A stretch of 64,000 nucleotides of DNA from Halobacteriales archaeon QS_4_70_19 (lineage in GTDB: Archaea; Halobacteriota; Halobacteria; Halobacteriales; Haloarculaceae), in contig PXRM01000017.1 in NCBI GenBank assembly GCA_003020985.1, forward strand, positions 1-64,000, written 5' to 3'. Under the pieces are notes generated by a model. It was given only the letters and a program-made list of their open reading frames with translations, did no database searches and was not told the origin of the DNA. The position numbers were made by a program, and so were the translations under genes. Of the stretch, positions 42,816-53,159 are shown piece by piece. Within the stretch, counting starts at the first letter, position 1, and each line of letters opens with the position of its first letter.

Positions 42816-42850
42816 CACGGACCGCCCACGGGACGGATTCCTGACACGGA
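42804..42850 (+). repeat. 18-bp direct repeat, period 29
   Basis: ACGGATTCCTGACACGGA occurs at 42804-42821 (spanning the PUA gene stop) and again at 42833-42850. This is a local tandem duplication at the end of the PUA gene and just before the TATA-like element of the next small gene. Confidence 0.85.
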
Positions 42851-42883
42851 ACCCCTTTATTCGCGCCTACCCGACGCGCCGGT

Positions 42884-43045
42884 ATGTCCACCTCCGACCC
42901 CGGCGTCCCCGAGAACACCGATATCAGCACGACGTGGATCGTCATCTTCCTATTGCTCGTGTTCGGCCTGGGTGCCGCCGGCATCTTCTTCGCGGGCGGG
43001 ACGCTGATCGCCGACGGAACCATCGTCGCCCCCGGCTTCTTCTGA
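42884..43045 (+). CDS. small single-span membrane protein (53 aa)
   Basis: A 53-residue protein, MSTSDPGVPENTDIS..., with one long hydrophobic helix (WIVIFLLLVFGLGAAGIFFAGG) after an acidic lead and a hydrophobic end. TATA-like TTTATTCG is centred 25 nt before the ATG, supporting a leaderless real gene. Function unknown; located between the PUA protein and amidase. Confidence 0.6.
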   Translation: MSTSDPGVPENTDISTTWIVIFLLLVFGLGAAGIFFAGGTLIADGTIVAPGFF

Positions 43046-43185
43046 GCGGTCGCCCGACTCCCCGGTGCCCGCGGACGAAGCCCCGACCCCCCGGTGCCCG
43101 CCGGCCCACCTTCCGCCGACGGGATCTTCGATGGGCCGTGGTGACGGGCCCTAGACATAAGCCCCGACCGCCCGCAAGCGGGGCC

Positions 43186-44634
43186 ATGACGGTGACCTTC
43201 CAGTCAGCCGCCGATATCGCGCACGCCGTCCGTGCCGGCGAGCGGTCGGCGGTCGACATCGTGGAGCCGTTCCTCGACCGCATCGCCAAGGGGGGCGACC
43301 CCACCAGCGCCTTCGTGACCGTCCTCGACGAGCGCGCCCGCGAGCGGGCCGCTGCCGTGGACGAGCAGGTCGACGCGGGGAAGGACCCCGGTCCGCTGGC
43401 GGGCGTCCCGCTCGCGGTGAAGGACCTCACCGAGAGCATCGAGGGGGTCGCTCACACGTACGGGCTGAAGCCGCTCGCCGACAACGTCGCCGGCGCGACG
43501 ACCGTCACCGTCCGACGGCTCGAAGTAGCCGGCGCGGTCGTCGTCGGCACCACCAACACGCCCGAACTCGGCCACACGCCGCTGACGTACAACGAGCTCC
43601 AGGGGCCGACGTCGACGCCGTTCGACCTGGACCGGAACGCCGGTGGGTCCTCGGGCGGGTCGGCGGCCGCGCTCGCGGACGGTCTCGCGGTGCTCGCCAC
43701 CGGGAGCGACGTGGGCGGGTCGCTCCGGAACCCGGCCGCCTGCTGTGGCGTCGTCTCGGTGAAGCCCTCGTTCGGCCTCGTCCCGAAGGAGATCCGGCCG
43801 GACGCGTTCTACTCGCACTCCCCGTTCGGCGTGCTGGGACCCATGGCCCGCAGCGTCGCGGACGTCGGGCTGATGCTGGACGTGCTCGCCGGACAGGACG
43901 ACGTGGACCCGTTCTCCGTGCCGAGCGACGGCGACTACGCCGCGGCCGCGGCGGGCGGCGTCCCGGCCGACGAGTTTACGGTGGGCTACACGCCCGACCT
44001 CGACCGGTTCGCCGTTGAGGGGTCGGTCCGGTCGGTCTGCCGGGAGGCGGTCGATGCCCTCGCGGACGCGGGTACCGAGGTGGCCGACGCCGAGGTCGGC
44101 GGTCCCTCCAAGCCCGACATGACCTTCGACTACGGGAAGCAGGCGACGGTCTACTTCGCCACCATCGTCGACCGGCTGGAGGATGAGCATCCCGACCTCG
44201 ACATCGAGGGCGAGCACGCCGGCGACGTGTCGCCGTCGCTGCTCAACACGCTCGGGATGGGACGGGGGCACGGCGCCGACGACTACATGGACGCCAACGT
44301 CGGCCGGACGGCGTTCTACGACGCCGTCGAGGACGCGCTGGACGGACGGGACGCGCTCGCGGTGCCCGTCCTGGCGACACCGCCGCTCCCGAACGACGCC
44401 GACTTCCCCACCGAGATCGACGGCGAGAACGTCTCCGGCCTGCCGATGGACTGGATGCTCTCCTGGCCGTTCAACATGAGCGGCCACCCCGTCGTCACGG
44501 TCCCGGCCGGGCTGACCGAGGACGGGCTTCCCGTCGGGCTGCAGCTGGTGGGGCACCGCTACGACGAGGAGCGCCTGCTCTCGCTGGCAGCGGCCTACGA
44601 GGCCGCAAACCCCTGGTCGTACCCCGACGCCTGA
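43186..44634 (+). CDS. amidase (amidase-signature family)
   Basis: A 482-residue amidase-signature hydrolase. The Ser-cisSer-Lys triad is evident: Lys in PLAVKDLTES (about residue 84), and the Gly-Ser-rich motif GGSSGGSAAA with GSDVGGSLRNPA that contains the cis-Ser and nucleophile. The family loop NPAACCGVVSVKPSFGLVP follows. TATA-like CTAGACATAA is 29 nt upstream, so it is leaderless from ATG 43186. Substrate (aliphatic or aryl amide, or amidated tRNA as in GatA) cannot be assigned; the absence of GatB/GatC neighbours favours a free amidase. Confidence 0.9.
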   Translation: MTVTFQSAADIAHAVRAGERSAVDIVEPFLDRIAKGGDPTSAFVTVLDERARERAAAVDEQVDAGKDPGPLAGVPLAVKDLTESIEGVAHTYGLKPLADNVAGATTVTVRRLEVAGAVVVGTTNTPELGHTPLTYNELQGPTSTPFDLDRNAGGSSGGSAAALADGLAVLATGSDVGGSLRNPAACCGVVSVKPSFGLVPKEIRPDAFYSHSPFGVLGPMARSVADVGLMLDVLAGQDDVDPFSVPSDGDYAAAAAGGVPADEFTVGYTPDLDRFAVEGSVRSVCREAVDALADAGTEVADAEVGGPSKPDMTFDYGKQATVYFATIVDRLEDEHPDLDIEGEHAGDVSPSLLNTLGMGRGHGADDYMDANVGRTAFYDAVEDALDGRDALAVPVLATPPLPNDADFPTEIDGENVSGLPMDWMLSWPFNMSGHPVVTVPAGLTEDGLPVGLQLVGHRYDEERLLSLAAAYEAANPWSYPDA

Positions 44635-44739
44635 GAGGGGGCCGATGCAGTCGGCTACGGGCCGCCCGGGGGCCGATGCAATCGGCTGCACACCGCCCGG
44701 GGGTCGGCTGTCCGCCACGCCGTCCCGGGCCCGGCCGCG

Positions 44740-45807
44740 CTATTCCCGCTCGACGACGTCCGTGGTCGTCGCGGCCTCGTAGGCGGCGCGCTCGTCGACG
44801 CCGTTGCCGAGGACGGTGTAGCGGTCGCGGATGGTGTGAGCGGTCGTCACCGCCTCCAGGAAGTCCGCGTCGTCGATGCCCAGCGCCGCCGCCGAGGTCG
44901 GCGCGCCGAGGTTCTCCAGCGCGCTGCGGACCGAGCGCCACTCCCCGTCGGCGCCCGAGTGGAGGTACTCCGTGACGAGCGAGGCGACGCCGACCTGGTG
45001 GCCGTGCAGCGCCGCCCCGGGCGCGATGCGGTCGAGCTGGTGGGAGATGAGGTGCTCGGCGCCCGAGGCCGGCCGCGAGGAGCCCGCGATGGACATCGCC
45101 ACGCCCGACGAGACGAGGGCTTTGATCACGATCCAGGCGGACTCCTCCAGCCCCTGCTTGATGGAGTCGGCGCTCTCGACCAGCATCTCGGCAGTCATCC
45201 GCGAGAGGGCGCCGGCGTACTCGCTGTACTCGACGTTCTTCAGCCGGTGGGCCAGCTGCCAGTCCTTGACGGCGGTGTAGTTGGAGATGATGTCCGCACA
45301 GCCCGCCGTCGTCAGGCGCCACGGTGCCGCCGCCAGCAGCTCCGTGTCCGCTACCACCGCCAGCGGCGGGTCCGCGGCGACGGAGTGGCGGGTGTCCCCC
45401 TCCGGGACCGACCCGCGGCCGGAGACGATGCCGTCGTGGCTCGCCGCCGTCGGGACGGAGATGAGCGCCAGGTCGAGTTCGTCGGCCGCCATCTTCGCGA
45501 TGTCGATGGGCTTCCCGCCGCCGATGCCGATGAGGAAGTCCGCGTCGGCCTCGCGGGCGGTCGCGATGACCTCCTCGACGGCACTGAACGAGGCGTCCTC
45601 GACGACCGTCGTCGCGGGCTCGACGCCGGCGGCCTCGAACTGCGCGGCGACCCGCTTGCCGGCGATCTCGTCGGGCGTCGGCGACGTGACCAGCAGCGGC
45701 CGCCCCGCCAGGTAGAGGTCGTCGACCGCCTCGACCACCCGGTCGAGAACGCCGTGGCCCACGACCACGTTCCGGGGGAGCCGGATCCACGTCGACTTCT
45801 CGAACAT
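44740..45807 (-). CDS. egsA: sn-glycerol-1-phosphate dehydrogenase
   Basis: A 355-residue NAD(P)-dependent enzyme reducing dihydroxyacetone phosphate to sn-glycerol-1-phosphate, the backbone of archaeal ether lipids. Start MFEKSTWIRLP with TATA-like GTTTACG 27 nt upstream. Nucleotide-binding segment FLIGIGGGKPIDIAKMAADE is followed by VPTAASHDGIVSGRGS. Zinc ligands are expected in AGCADIISNYTA (Asp), SGAEHLISHQLD (His) and ALHGHQVGVA (His). Length and order fit archaeal G1PDH. It is convergent with the amidase gene. Confidence 0.93.
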   Translation of the reverse strand: MFEKSTWIRLPRNVVVGHGVLDRVVEAVDDLYLAGRPLLVTSPTPDEIAGKRVAAQFEAAGVEPATTVVEDASFSAVEEVIATAREADADFLIGIGGGKPIDIAKMAADELDLALISVPTAASHDGIVSGRGSVPEGDTRHSVAADPPLAVVADTELLAAAPWRLTTAGCADIISNYTAVKDWQLAHRLKNVEYSEYAGALSRMTAEMLVESADSIKQGLEESAWIVIKALVSSGVAMSIAGSSRPASGAEHLISHQLDRIAPGAALHGHQVGVASLVTEYLHSGADGEWRSVRSALENLGAPTSAAALGIDDADFLEAVTTAHTIRDRYTVLGNGVDERAAYEAATTTDVVERE

Positions 45808-46088
45808 ATCCCCTGTGGTGGGCGGGTCGGCGTAAACGTTCGGCACCGTGGCGGCCTGGCCAATTCTAGCAGACATCCCGTCAAACTTCGATGTTATTGG
45901 GGAATGGTAAAAATTGTAGAATCATATGCCGTAACGGGAATGAACTGTCGTTCTTCGTGCGGTACTACCGAGCGAGGAGGATCAACGCCCCGCCTGGACG
46001 GCGGCAACATCCCCGCCGGGCGCCGACCGTGGGAGGCGCTGACGGACGACCACCCGGAGTTTTCCCACCTCCCCCCGACGGTCGGGGC

Positions 46089-47012
46089 ATGCCCGACTAC
46101 GACAGCCGACGCGCGCTGCTGGTGGACGCGTTCACGGACGCCCCGCTCGCGGGGAACGCGGCCGGCGTGGTCCCGGACGCGAGCGGTCTCGAGGCCGAGC
46201 AGATGCAGGCGGTCGCGGCCGAACTCGGGGCGAGCGAGACGGCGTTCCTGCGGCCGAGTGACGACGCCGACCGGGCCGTCCGCTACTTCACGCCGAGCCA
46301 GGAGGTCGACCTCTGCGGGCACGCCACCGTCGCCAGCCACGCCCTGCTGGCGATGGAGGGGGAACTCGACGAGGGCGAGCACACCCTGGAGACGCAGGTC
46401 GGCGTCCTCGACATCGAGATCGACGGGCGGACGGTGTGGATGACGCAGAACCCGCCGGAGATCCGGGAACTGGACGACCTCGACTACGGGACCGTCGCCG
46501 ACGCGCTGGGGACCCGGGAGGAGGGGCTCCGCGGGCTCTCGGCGGACCTGCCGCTGGCGCGGGCGACGACGGGGCTCCCGTTCGTGATGATTCCCGTCGA
46601 GTACCTCGCGGACCTGAGCGAGATGGAGCCGGACATGGCAGCCATCGAGGCAGTGAGCGACGAGTACGACTGCGCGGGCGTCTACGCGTTCACCTTCGAC
46701 ACGCTGGACGCCGAGTCGACGCTGCACGCGCGGATGTTCGCGCCCGGCGCGGGCGTCCCCGAGGACCCCGTGACGGGGACGGCGTCGGGTGCGTGCGGGG
46801 CGTACCTCGACCGGTTCGGCGCGCTCGACCCGACGCCCGAGCGGATGCGCTTCGAGCAGGGCCACTTCGTCGACCGCCCGGGCCTCGTCCACGTGAACGC
46901 GAGCGACGCGACGGCCGAGGGGCGCGTCCGTGTCGGTGGCGAGGCCGTCGTCGCGCTCGACGGCGAGATCCGGGTCCCGGCCGCCGAGGACGACGACATC
47001 ATCGAGGCCTGA
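46089..47012 (+). CDS. PhzF-family isomerase
   Basis: A 307-residue PhzF/diaminopimelate-epimerase-fold protein. Start MPDYDSRRALLVDAF. Family motifs: VDAFTDAPLAGNAAGVV, LGASETAFL (the catalytic Glu region is typical here), DLCGHATVASHALL and FAPGAGVPEDPVTGTASGACGAYL. These proteins isomerise small molecules by acid/base chemistry without cofactors; the substrate is unknown. It is followed after 68 bases by the arylsulfotransferase-like gene. Confidence 0.88.
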   Translation: MPDYDSRRALLVDAFTDAPLAGNAAGVVPDASGLEAEQMQAVAAELGASETAFLRPSDDADRAVRYFTPSQEVDLCGHATVASHALLAMEGELDEGEHTLETQVGVLDIEIDGRTVWMTQNPPEIRELDDLDYGTVADALGTREEGLRGLSADLPLARATTGLPFVMIPVEYLADLSEMEPDMAAIEAVSDEYDCAGVYAFTFDTLDAESTLHARMFAPGAGVPEDPVTGTASGACGAYLDRFGALDPTPERMRFEQGHFVDRPGLVHVNASDATAEGRVRVGGEAVVALDGEIRVPAAEDDDIIEA

Positions 47013-47080
47013 GCCGCGCCGGCGCGAGCCGGTACGGGCGACCGGATGGTTTTTGCCGGCGGCGGTTCCCCGTCACGCCG

Positions 47081-48502
47081 ATGCCCTCTCCGTGGTCGCT
47101 CGATGCCCTCCGTCGGGGACTCCCGGACGGCCGTCGGAACCTCGCACGGCTCGTCGTCGTCCTGCTCGTCTGCTCGCTGGTCGGCGTGGCCGCGGCCGAC
47201 ACCGCGGCTTACGACCGCCCCCGCCTCCAGTCCGGAACGGTCCAGGAGCCCGCTGCAGGGGAGACGGTCATCTCCGTGCAGGGGGACAACATCGGCGGGG
47301 ACGTCAACCCGAACAAGCCCGCGCGGCTCGTCGGCGTCGGCCCGCGTGGCGAGGCGCGCTGGCGGATCGAGCAGGCCGCGCTGGACGCCACCTACTTCTA
47401 CGACGTGGACCCGCTGCCCGGCGGTGACCTGCTGGTCGTGGGGACCGTCGACCGGCGGACGGTCGTCTACCGGCTCGACCGTGCCACCCGCCGGGTGGAG
47501 TGGGCCGAGGAACTCCCGCTGTGGGACACCCACGACGTGACCCTGACCGCCGACGGGAACCTACTGGTCGCGAACATGCGGAACACGGCGAACGGGACCA
47601 GCGACGACCGGCTGTTCGTCTACAACCGGACGACGGAGGCGGTGGAGTGGGAGTGGCGCTTCCGGGACCACTACCCCGCGGAGACGGACGCGGGGGTCTC
47701 GGCGGCGGACTGGTCGCACGTCAACGACGTGGACGTGCTCGCCGAGGGACGCTACCTCGTCTCCCCCCGGAACTTCGACCAGGTGATCGTAGTGAACCGG
47801 TCGACCGACGAGGTCTCCCTGCGGCTGGGGGCCGACGGGAACCACTCCGTGCTCGACGAGCAGCACAACCCCTCATACCTGCAGACGGAGGCGGGTGCGC
47901 CCGTCCTCCTCGTGGCCGACTCGGAGAACGACCGCGTCGTGGAGTACACCTGTGACCGGGCCGACCCGGCCCACCTGCTGGACGGGGACGTGGAACCCAA
48001 CTGCGACTGGGAGCGGACCTGGGCCGTCGAGGGGTTCGCGTGGCCACGTGACGCCGATCGGCTGCCGAACGGGAACACGCTCGTCACGGACACCATCAAC
48101 CACCGGGTCGTCGAGGTGACGCCCCGGGGGGAGGTGGTCTGGGAGTACCACGCGCCCTGGCTCCCGTACGACGCCGAGCGGCCGGTCCACGGCCGGGAGG
48201 CCGGCGGCCCGACGATGCACGACCTGAACGTCTCGGGCACGTACGCCGTCCACGGCTCCGGGGAGGCCCCCCCGGACCCGGAGGACGAGCCGGCGCTCGC
48301 GGCGCTCCCGGGCTACGACACCGCCGTCGCGACGGCCGACCTCGTCCAGGGAGTGCTGCCGTGGCTTCGCCCCGTCTGGATGCCCGGCAGCGCGTTCCTG
48401 CTCTGCTCGGCGGCGGCCCTGCTGGCGCTGGGCTGGGGCGGCGTCGAGGCGTGGCTGGCGCGCGGTCGGCTCCGGCGGCTGGTCGGCGGGAGACTCGACT
48501 GA
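47081..48502 (+). CDS. arylsulfotransferase (ASST)-like membrane-anchored beta-propeller protein 1
   Basis: A 473-residue protein. An N-terminal helix (LARLVVVLLVCSLVGVAAA, signal anchor) leads into a repetitive beta-propeller with blade motifs HDVTLTADGNLLVA, DWSHVNDVDVLAEGRYLVS, DEQHNPSYLQ, VADSENDRVVEY and WPRDADRLPNGNTLVTDT. A C-terminal hydrophobic helix (GSAFLLCSAAALLALGW) anchors it. Bacterial ASST transfers sulfate between phenols through a His/Arg site; related archaeal proteins are uncharacterised and may simply bind ligand. A paralogue lies at 55738-57093. Confidence 0.82.
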   Translation: MPSPWSLDALRRGLPDGRRNLARLVVVLLVCSLVGVAAADTAAYDRPRLQSGTVQEPAAGETVISVQGDNIGGDVNPNKPARLVGVGPRGEARWRIEQAALDATYFYDVDPLPGGDLLVVGTVDRRTVVYRLDRATRRVEWAEELPLWDTHDVTLTADGNLLVANMRNTANGTSDDRLFVYNRTTEAVEWEWRFRDHYPAETDAGVSAADWSHVNDVDVLAEGRYLVSPRNFDQVIVVNRSTDEVSLRLGADGNHSVLDEQHNPSYLQTEAGAPVLLVADSENDRVVEYTCDRADPAHLLDGDVEPNCDWERTWAVEGFAWPRDADRLPNGNTLVTDTINHRVVEVTPRGEVVWEYHAPWLPYDAERPVHGREAGGPTMHDLNVSGTYAVHGSGEAPPDPEDEPALAALPGYDTAVATADLVQGVLPWLRPVWMPGSAFLLCSAAALLALGWGGVEAWLARGRLRRLVGGRLD

Positions 48503-48736
48503 GGAACGGACGGAGAGACGGCTGTCCGGGAGAGATGACGGGGGAGCGGGAATGGTTATTTTCGCCCTAACGCCCGCCGAGAAGCTACGCCGGGAGCGAG
48601 CCCCGGACCCCGGTTCCTCGACCGGCTGACACGGGAGTTCGAGCCCTCGTTCCGCCGTTCTCTGCGGTTTAGGCCGAGACAACCGACGGTCCGGTAACGA
48701 AGCACCTATGACCGGGGCTGGCGACATTCGGACCAA

Positions 48737-51005
48737 ATGGCTACACCGGACGCGGGTGCGAGCGAGTTCGTCATGTGGCTCGACGACATCGGGTCCGACG
48801 ACCTCGACCTGGTCGGCGGGAAGGGTGCCTCCCTCGGGGAGATGACCGGCACCGGCCTCCCCGTCCCGCCGGGGTTCGTGGTGACCGCGGGGAGCTACCG
48901 CGAGTTCATCGAGTCGACCGGCATCGACGAGGAGCTGTTCGAGGCCGTCGACGTGGACGCGGAGGACTCCACCGCACTCGCCGAGGCCGAGGCCCACGCC
49001 AAGGAACTCATCCTGGAGACGGAGATGCCCGAGGACATCCAGCAGGGCATCCGCGACGCCTACGCGGAACTCGACGACGGGAAGGCGTTCGTCGCCGTCC
49101 GCTCCTCGGCGACCGCCGAGGACCTGCCGGATGCCTCCTTCGCCGGCCAGCAGGAGACGTTCCTCAACATCACCGGCGAGGACCTCATCGACCGCGTGAA
49201 ACGGTGCTGGGCGTCGCTGTTCACGCAGCGCGCCATCTACTACCGGCAGGAGCAGGGCTTCGCCCACGACAAGGTCGACATCGCAGTCGTCGTCCAGAAG
49301 ATGGTCGACGCCGAGAAGTCCGGCGTCATGTTCACGTCCCACCCCTCGACGGGCGAGTCGAGGATCATCATCGAGGCCGCCTGGGGGCTGGGCGAGGCCG
49401 TCGTCTCCGGGTCGGTCTCCCCGGACAACTACGTCATCGACCGGGAGACGGGCGAGATCCTCGACGCCACCATCGCCGACAAGAAGACGATGATGGAGAA
49501 GGACCCGGAGACGGGGTCGACCATCGAGCGCGAGGTCGAGGAGGAGCGACGCGAGGCGCAGGTGCTCGACGAGACGGAGATCGAGCAGCTCATCGACATC
49601 GGCGAGCGCGCCGAGAACCACTACGACGACCCACAGGACGTCGAGTGGGCGATCGTCGACGGGGAGGTGTACATGCTCCAGTCCCGTCCCATCACGACGA
49701 TCAGCGACGCCGACGCCGGCGCGGGAACGGACACGGACGTGGCCGCCAGCGACGGCGGCGGGAACGACGACGACGTGCTGGTGAAGGGGCTCGGCGCCTC
49801 ACCCGGCATCGTGAGCGGCGCCGCACGCATCGTCCGGAAGCTCGACGGCCTCGACAAGGTCGGCGAGGGCGACGTCATCGTGACCGAGATGACGACGCCG
49901 GACATGGTGCCCGCGATGAAGCGCGCGGCCGGCATCGTCACGGACGAAGGCGGGATGACGTCCCACGCGGCCATCGTCTCCCGCGAACTCGGCGTCCCGG
50001 CCGTCGTCGGGACCGGCAACGGCTCCGAGATCCTCGGCGACGGGCAGCTCATCACCATCGACGGTAACAAGGGGACCATCCGAGAGGGGTCCGCCGACGA
50101 GGAGACCACCAAGGAGGACCGGCTGGAGGACGGAGGTCAAGGTGAACGTCTCCATCCCCGAGGCGGCCGAGCGCGCGGCCCAGACCGGCGCCGACGGCGT
50201 GGGGCTGCTCCGGATGGAGCACATGATCCTCTCGACCAACGAGACTCCCGAGCACTACATCGAGAACCACGGCGAAGACGCCTACATCGACGAGATAATC
50301 CAGGGCATCCGCGGCGTGGCCGACGAGTTCTACCCCCGGCCCGTCCGGGTCCGCACGCTCGACGCGCCGACCGACGAGTTCCGCGAACTCGACGGCGGCG
50401 AGGACGAGCCCCACGAGCACAACCCGATGCTGGGCTACCGGGGGATCCGGCGCTCGCTCGATCGACCGGACGTGTTCGCCCACGAACTGGAGGCGTTCCG
50501 CCAGCTCTGGGAGATGGGCTACGACAACGTGGAGCTGATGCTCCCGCTCGTCAACGACGCGGAGGACGTCATCCAGGCCCGCAACCTGATGGAGGCGGCC
50601 GGTATCGACTGGGAGACGCGCAACTGGGGGGTGATGATCGAGACGCCCGCCGCCGCGCTCACGATCGAGTTGATGATCGAGCACGGCATCGACTTCGCCT
50701 CCTTCGGGACGAACGACCTGACCCAGTACACGCTCGCGGTCGACCGGAACAACGGCAACGTCGCCGACCGGTTCGACGAGCTGCACCCGGCGGTCCTGGA
50801 GCTCATCTCGGAGGTCATCGAGACCTGCCGCGAGCACGACGTGGCGACCAGCATCTGTGGGCAGGCCGGCTCGAAGCCGGAGATGGCGCGGTTCCTCGTC
50901 AACGAGGGCGTCTCCTCCATCTCGGCCAACATCGACGCGGTCCGGGACGTCCAGCACGAGGTCAAGCGCGTCGAGCAGAAGCTGCTGCTGGACTCGGTTC
51001 GCTAA
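48737..51005 (+). pseudogene. ppsA: phosphoenolpyruvate synthase, frameshifted
   Basis: A near-complete PEP synthase split by a frameshift near 50133. The first part (about 465 residues from MATPDAGASEF) has the ATP-grasp domain (LVGGKGASLGEM, SSATAEDLPDASFAGQQETF) and the phosphohistidine domain GGMTSHAAIVSREL (His near 409). After KEDRLEDG the next frame begins VKVNVSIPEAAERAA and runs to 51005 with the PEP-binding barrel (GVMIETPAAAL, FGTNDLTQYTL, SICGQAGSKPEM). About 15-30 residues that normally join these parts appear missing, so I favour a small deletion plus frameshift; a sequencing error is possible. A GTG at 50142 could start the second half separately. Confidence 0.85.
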
Positions 51006-51114
51006 ACCGGCCGCTCCCGTCCCTCCGCCGTCCGGCTCGCGGTCGGGTCCCGGAAACGTGACACGACGACCCCAAGCCACGAGGCTTTTATCGGGCCACC
51101 GCCCACCGGCGGGC

Positions 51115-51906
51115 ATGGAACGGTCCCCCATCGCGGTGGTCGCGCTCGCCGTGCTGCTGGTGACGGCCGGCTGTAACGGCCCGGCACTCGGCGGTGACGG
51201 CGGCGGCGACCCGGCTGATTCCGAGGCCGCAAACTCGGTTCCCGGTGTCGAGAACGGACAGGTGACGAACGCGACGGCGCTGCTCGCGGCGCACGACCGC
51301 GCGCTCGTCGAGTCCGGCTTCGAGACGGACGTCCGCGTGAACGCGACGGTGGTCCAGCAGGACCAGGTCGTCGAGGTCCAGCGGCGCCAGCAGACCGTCG
51401 TCGAACCCGGTCGCAGCGAGTTCCAGTACCGGACGGTCAACGGGCAGAACAGCAGCTTCATCCAGTTCGACCACTGGGGGAACGAGTCGGTCTGGGTCGT
51501 CCGCGGGCGGCTGGGTGACACCACCCGCTACCAGGTCCGGGACCAGCAGGTGCCCACCGAGCGCCTCACCGGGACGGCGCTGCTCCGGAACTACATCAAC
51601 GTCTCGAACGCGACCGCCGTCAACGTCAGCGAGGAGGGCGACCTGACGCTGGTCACGTTCGAGACGACGACGCTGCCGAGCAGCCGCGACGGGCTGCCGG
51701 CGAACGGGAGCAACGTCCGCGACTACCGCGCCCGCTTCGTGGTCGACACGGAGGGACGCGTCCACGGGCTCGTCGTCGAGGGGACGTACGACCTCCGCGG
51801 TGAGGCCCGGACGTTCGACGTGACCTACAGTCTGCAGCGGCTCGACAGTCCGACGGTCGAGCGGCCCGACTGGGTCGGGGCGGCCCTGGCGAACAGCAGC
51901 ACCTGA
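51115..51906 (+). CDS. secreted lipoprotein, LolA/DUF7537-like
   Basis: A 263-residue lipoprotein with signal AVVALAVLLVTAGC (lipobox Cys near residue 20), then a Gly/Asp linker and a beta-rich domain with Asn-X-Ser/Thr sequons (NATALLAAH, NVSNATAVNVSEEG). The pattern (VNATVVQQDQVVEVQRRQQTVVEP, ending YSLQRLDSPTVERPDWVG) resembles haloarchaeal lipoproteins I recall as DUF7537. TATA-like GCTTTTATC is 27 nt upstream (leaderless). Anchored on the outer face of the membrane; role unknown. Confidence 0.75.
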   Translation: MERSPIAVVALAVLLVTAGCNGPALGGDGGGDPADSEAANSVPGVENGQVTNATALLAAHDRALVESGFETDVRVNATVVQQDQVVEVQRRQQTVVEPGRSEFQYRTVNGQNSSFIQFDHWGNESVWVVRGRLGDTTRYQVRDQQVPTERLTGTALLRNYINVSNATAVNVSEEGDLTLVTFETTTLPSSRDGLPANGSNVRDYRARFVVDTEGRVHGLVVEGTYDLRGEARTFDVTYSLQRLDSPTVERPDWVGAALANSST

Positions 51907-52073
51907 CCGGCGCCCCCGGGCCCCGGTGTGGACCCGGCGGGGGAGGGGTGACGCCGGGCGCTCGGGCCGCCGCCCGCCGGCGGTTCGACGCGTGTCCCGC
52001 ATCCGCAGTTGTATATCCGCCGTCACTCCGTGGCGCAATACCTAAGAGAACGCCTCTACTGTGACGCGTGTAG

Positions 52074-53159
52074 ATGCAGCGGGTCGAACAGCAGCCACAG
52101 GACTTCGGGCGCGTTCTCTCGTCGATGTGTACGGAGCCGCATCCGGCCGCCCGCGACGCGGCCGAGCGGTTCCTCGCGACGAACCCCGGCGACCCGGGGA
52201 CGTACGAGACCGTCGCCAAACTCGAGCGCCGGGCGGTCGACCTGCTCGGGGAGATCGTCGGGCTGCCGGACGCCGCCGGCTACGTCGCTTCCGGCGGGAC
52301 GGAGGCCAACATCCAGGCGGTCCGCATCGCGCGCAACCGCTTCGAGACCGACACCCGCACGCCGAACGTCGTCGCCCCCCAGCACGCCCACTTCTCGTTC
52401 TGGAAGGCCGCGGACGTACTCGGCGTCGAACTCCGGACGGCGCCGCTCTCGAACCACACGGCCAACCTGGAGGCGGTCAAACAGCAGGTCGACGGGGACA
52501 CCGTCGCGGTCGTCGGCGTCGCCGGCTCCACGGAGTACGGCCGCGTCGACGACATCCCCGCGCTCGCCGACATCGCCGCCGACGTGGGCGCGCTCTGTCA
52601 CGTCGACGCCGCGTGGGGCGGCTTCGTGCTCCCGTTCACCAGCTTCGACTGGAACTTCGCCTCCGCCGACGTCGACACGATGACCATCGACCCGCACAAG
52701 ATGGGCCAGGCCGCCGTCCCGGCCGGCGGCCTGCTCGCCCGCGGGCCGGAACTGCTGGACGAGCTCGCCATCGACACCCCCTACCTCGAATCCACCTCCC
52801 AGGTCACCCTCACCGGTACCCGCTCCGGTGCCGGGGTCGCCTCCGCCGTCGCGGCCATGGAGACGCTCTGGCCGGACGGCTACCGCGAGCAGTACTACGA
52901 GTCACGGGCCAACGCGGAGTGGCTGACGGCGAAGCTCCGCGCGCGCGGCTTCGAGGTCGTGCCGCCCGTCCTCCCCATCGTCGCCGCGGACATGCCCGAC
53001 CGCCTCATCCACACGCTCCGGGACCGCGGCTGGCGGCTCTCCCGGACCGGAACCGACGAGGCCCGCGTCGTGATGATGCCCCACGTCGACCGCTCGATGC
53101 TCCGGGAGTTCGTCGACGACATCGACGCCGTCTTCGCCGAGTTCGACATCGGGCGGTGA
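52074..53159 (+). CDS. mfnA: pyridoxal-dependent L-tyrosine/L-aspartate decarboxylase
   Basis: A 361-residue group II PLP decarboxylase. The PLP-Lys motif is [10 protein letters not shown] (about residue 206); substrate-binding residues lie in [20 protein letters not shown] and [15 protein letters not shown], and the nearby HVDAAWGGF carries the cofactor Asp. The length and [12 protein letters not shown] segment match the archaeal MfnA group. In haloarchaea, which do not make methanofuran, such enzymes may instead give beta-alanine for coenzyme A from aspartate. Symbol given for the family, not for a proven substrate. Confidence 0.85.
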   Translation: MQRVEQQPQDFGRVLSSMCTEPHPAARDAAERFLATNPGDPGTYETVAKLERRAVDLLGEIVGLPDAAGYVASGGTEANIQAVRIARNRFETDTRTPNVVAPQHAHFSFWKAADVLGVELRTAPLSNHTANLEAVKQQVDGDTVAVVGVAGSTEYGRVDDIPALADIAADVGALCHVDAAWGGFVLPFTSFDWNFASADVDTMTIDPHKMGQAAVPAGGLLARGPELLDELAIDTPYLESTSQVTLTGTRSGAGVASAVAAMETLWPDGYREQYYESRANAEWLTAKLRARGFEVVPPVLPIVAADMPDRLIHTLRDRGWRLSRTGTDEARVVMMPHVDRSMLREFVDDIDAVFAEFDIGR

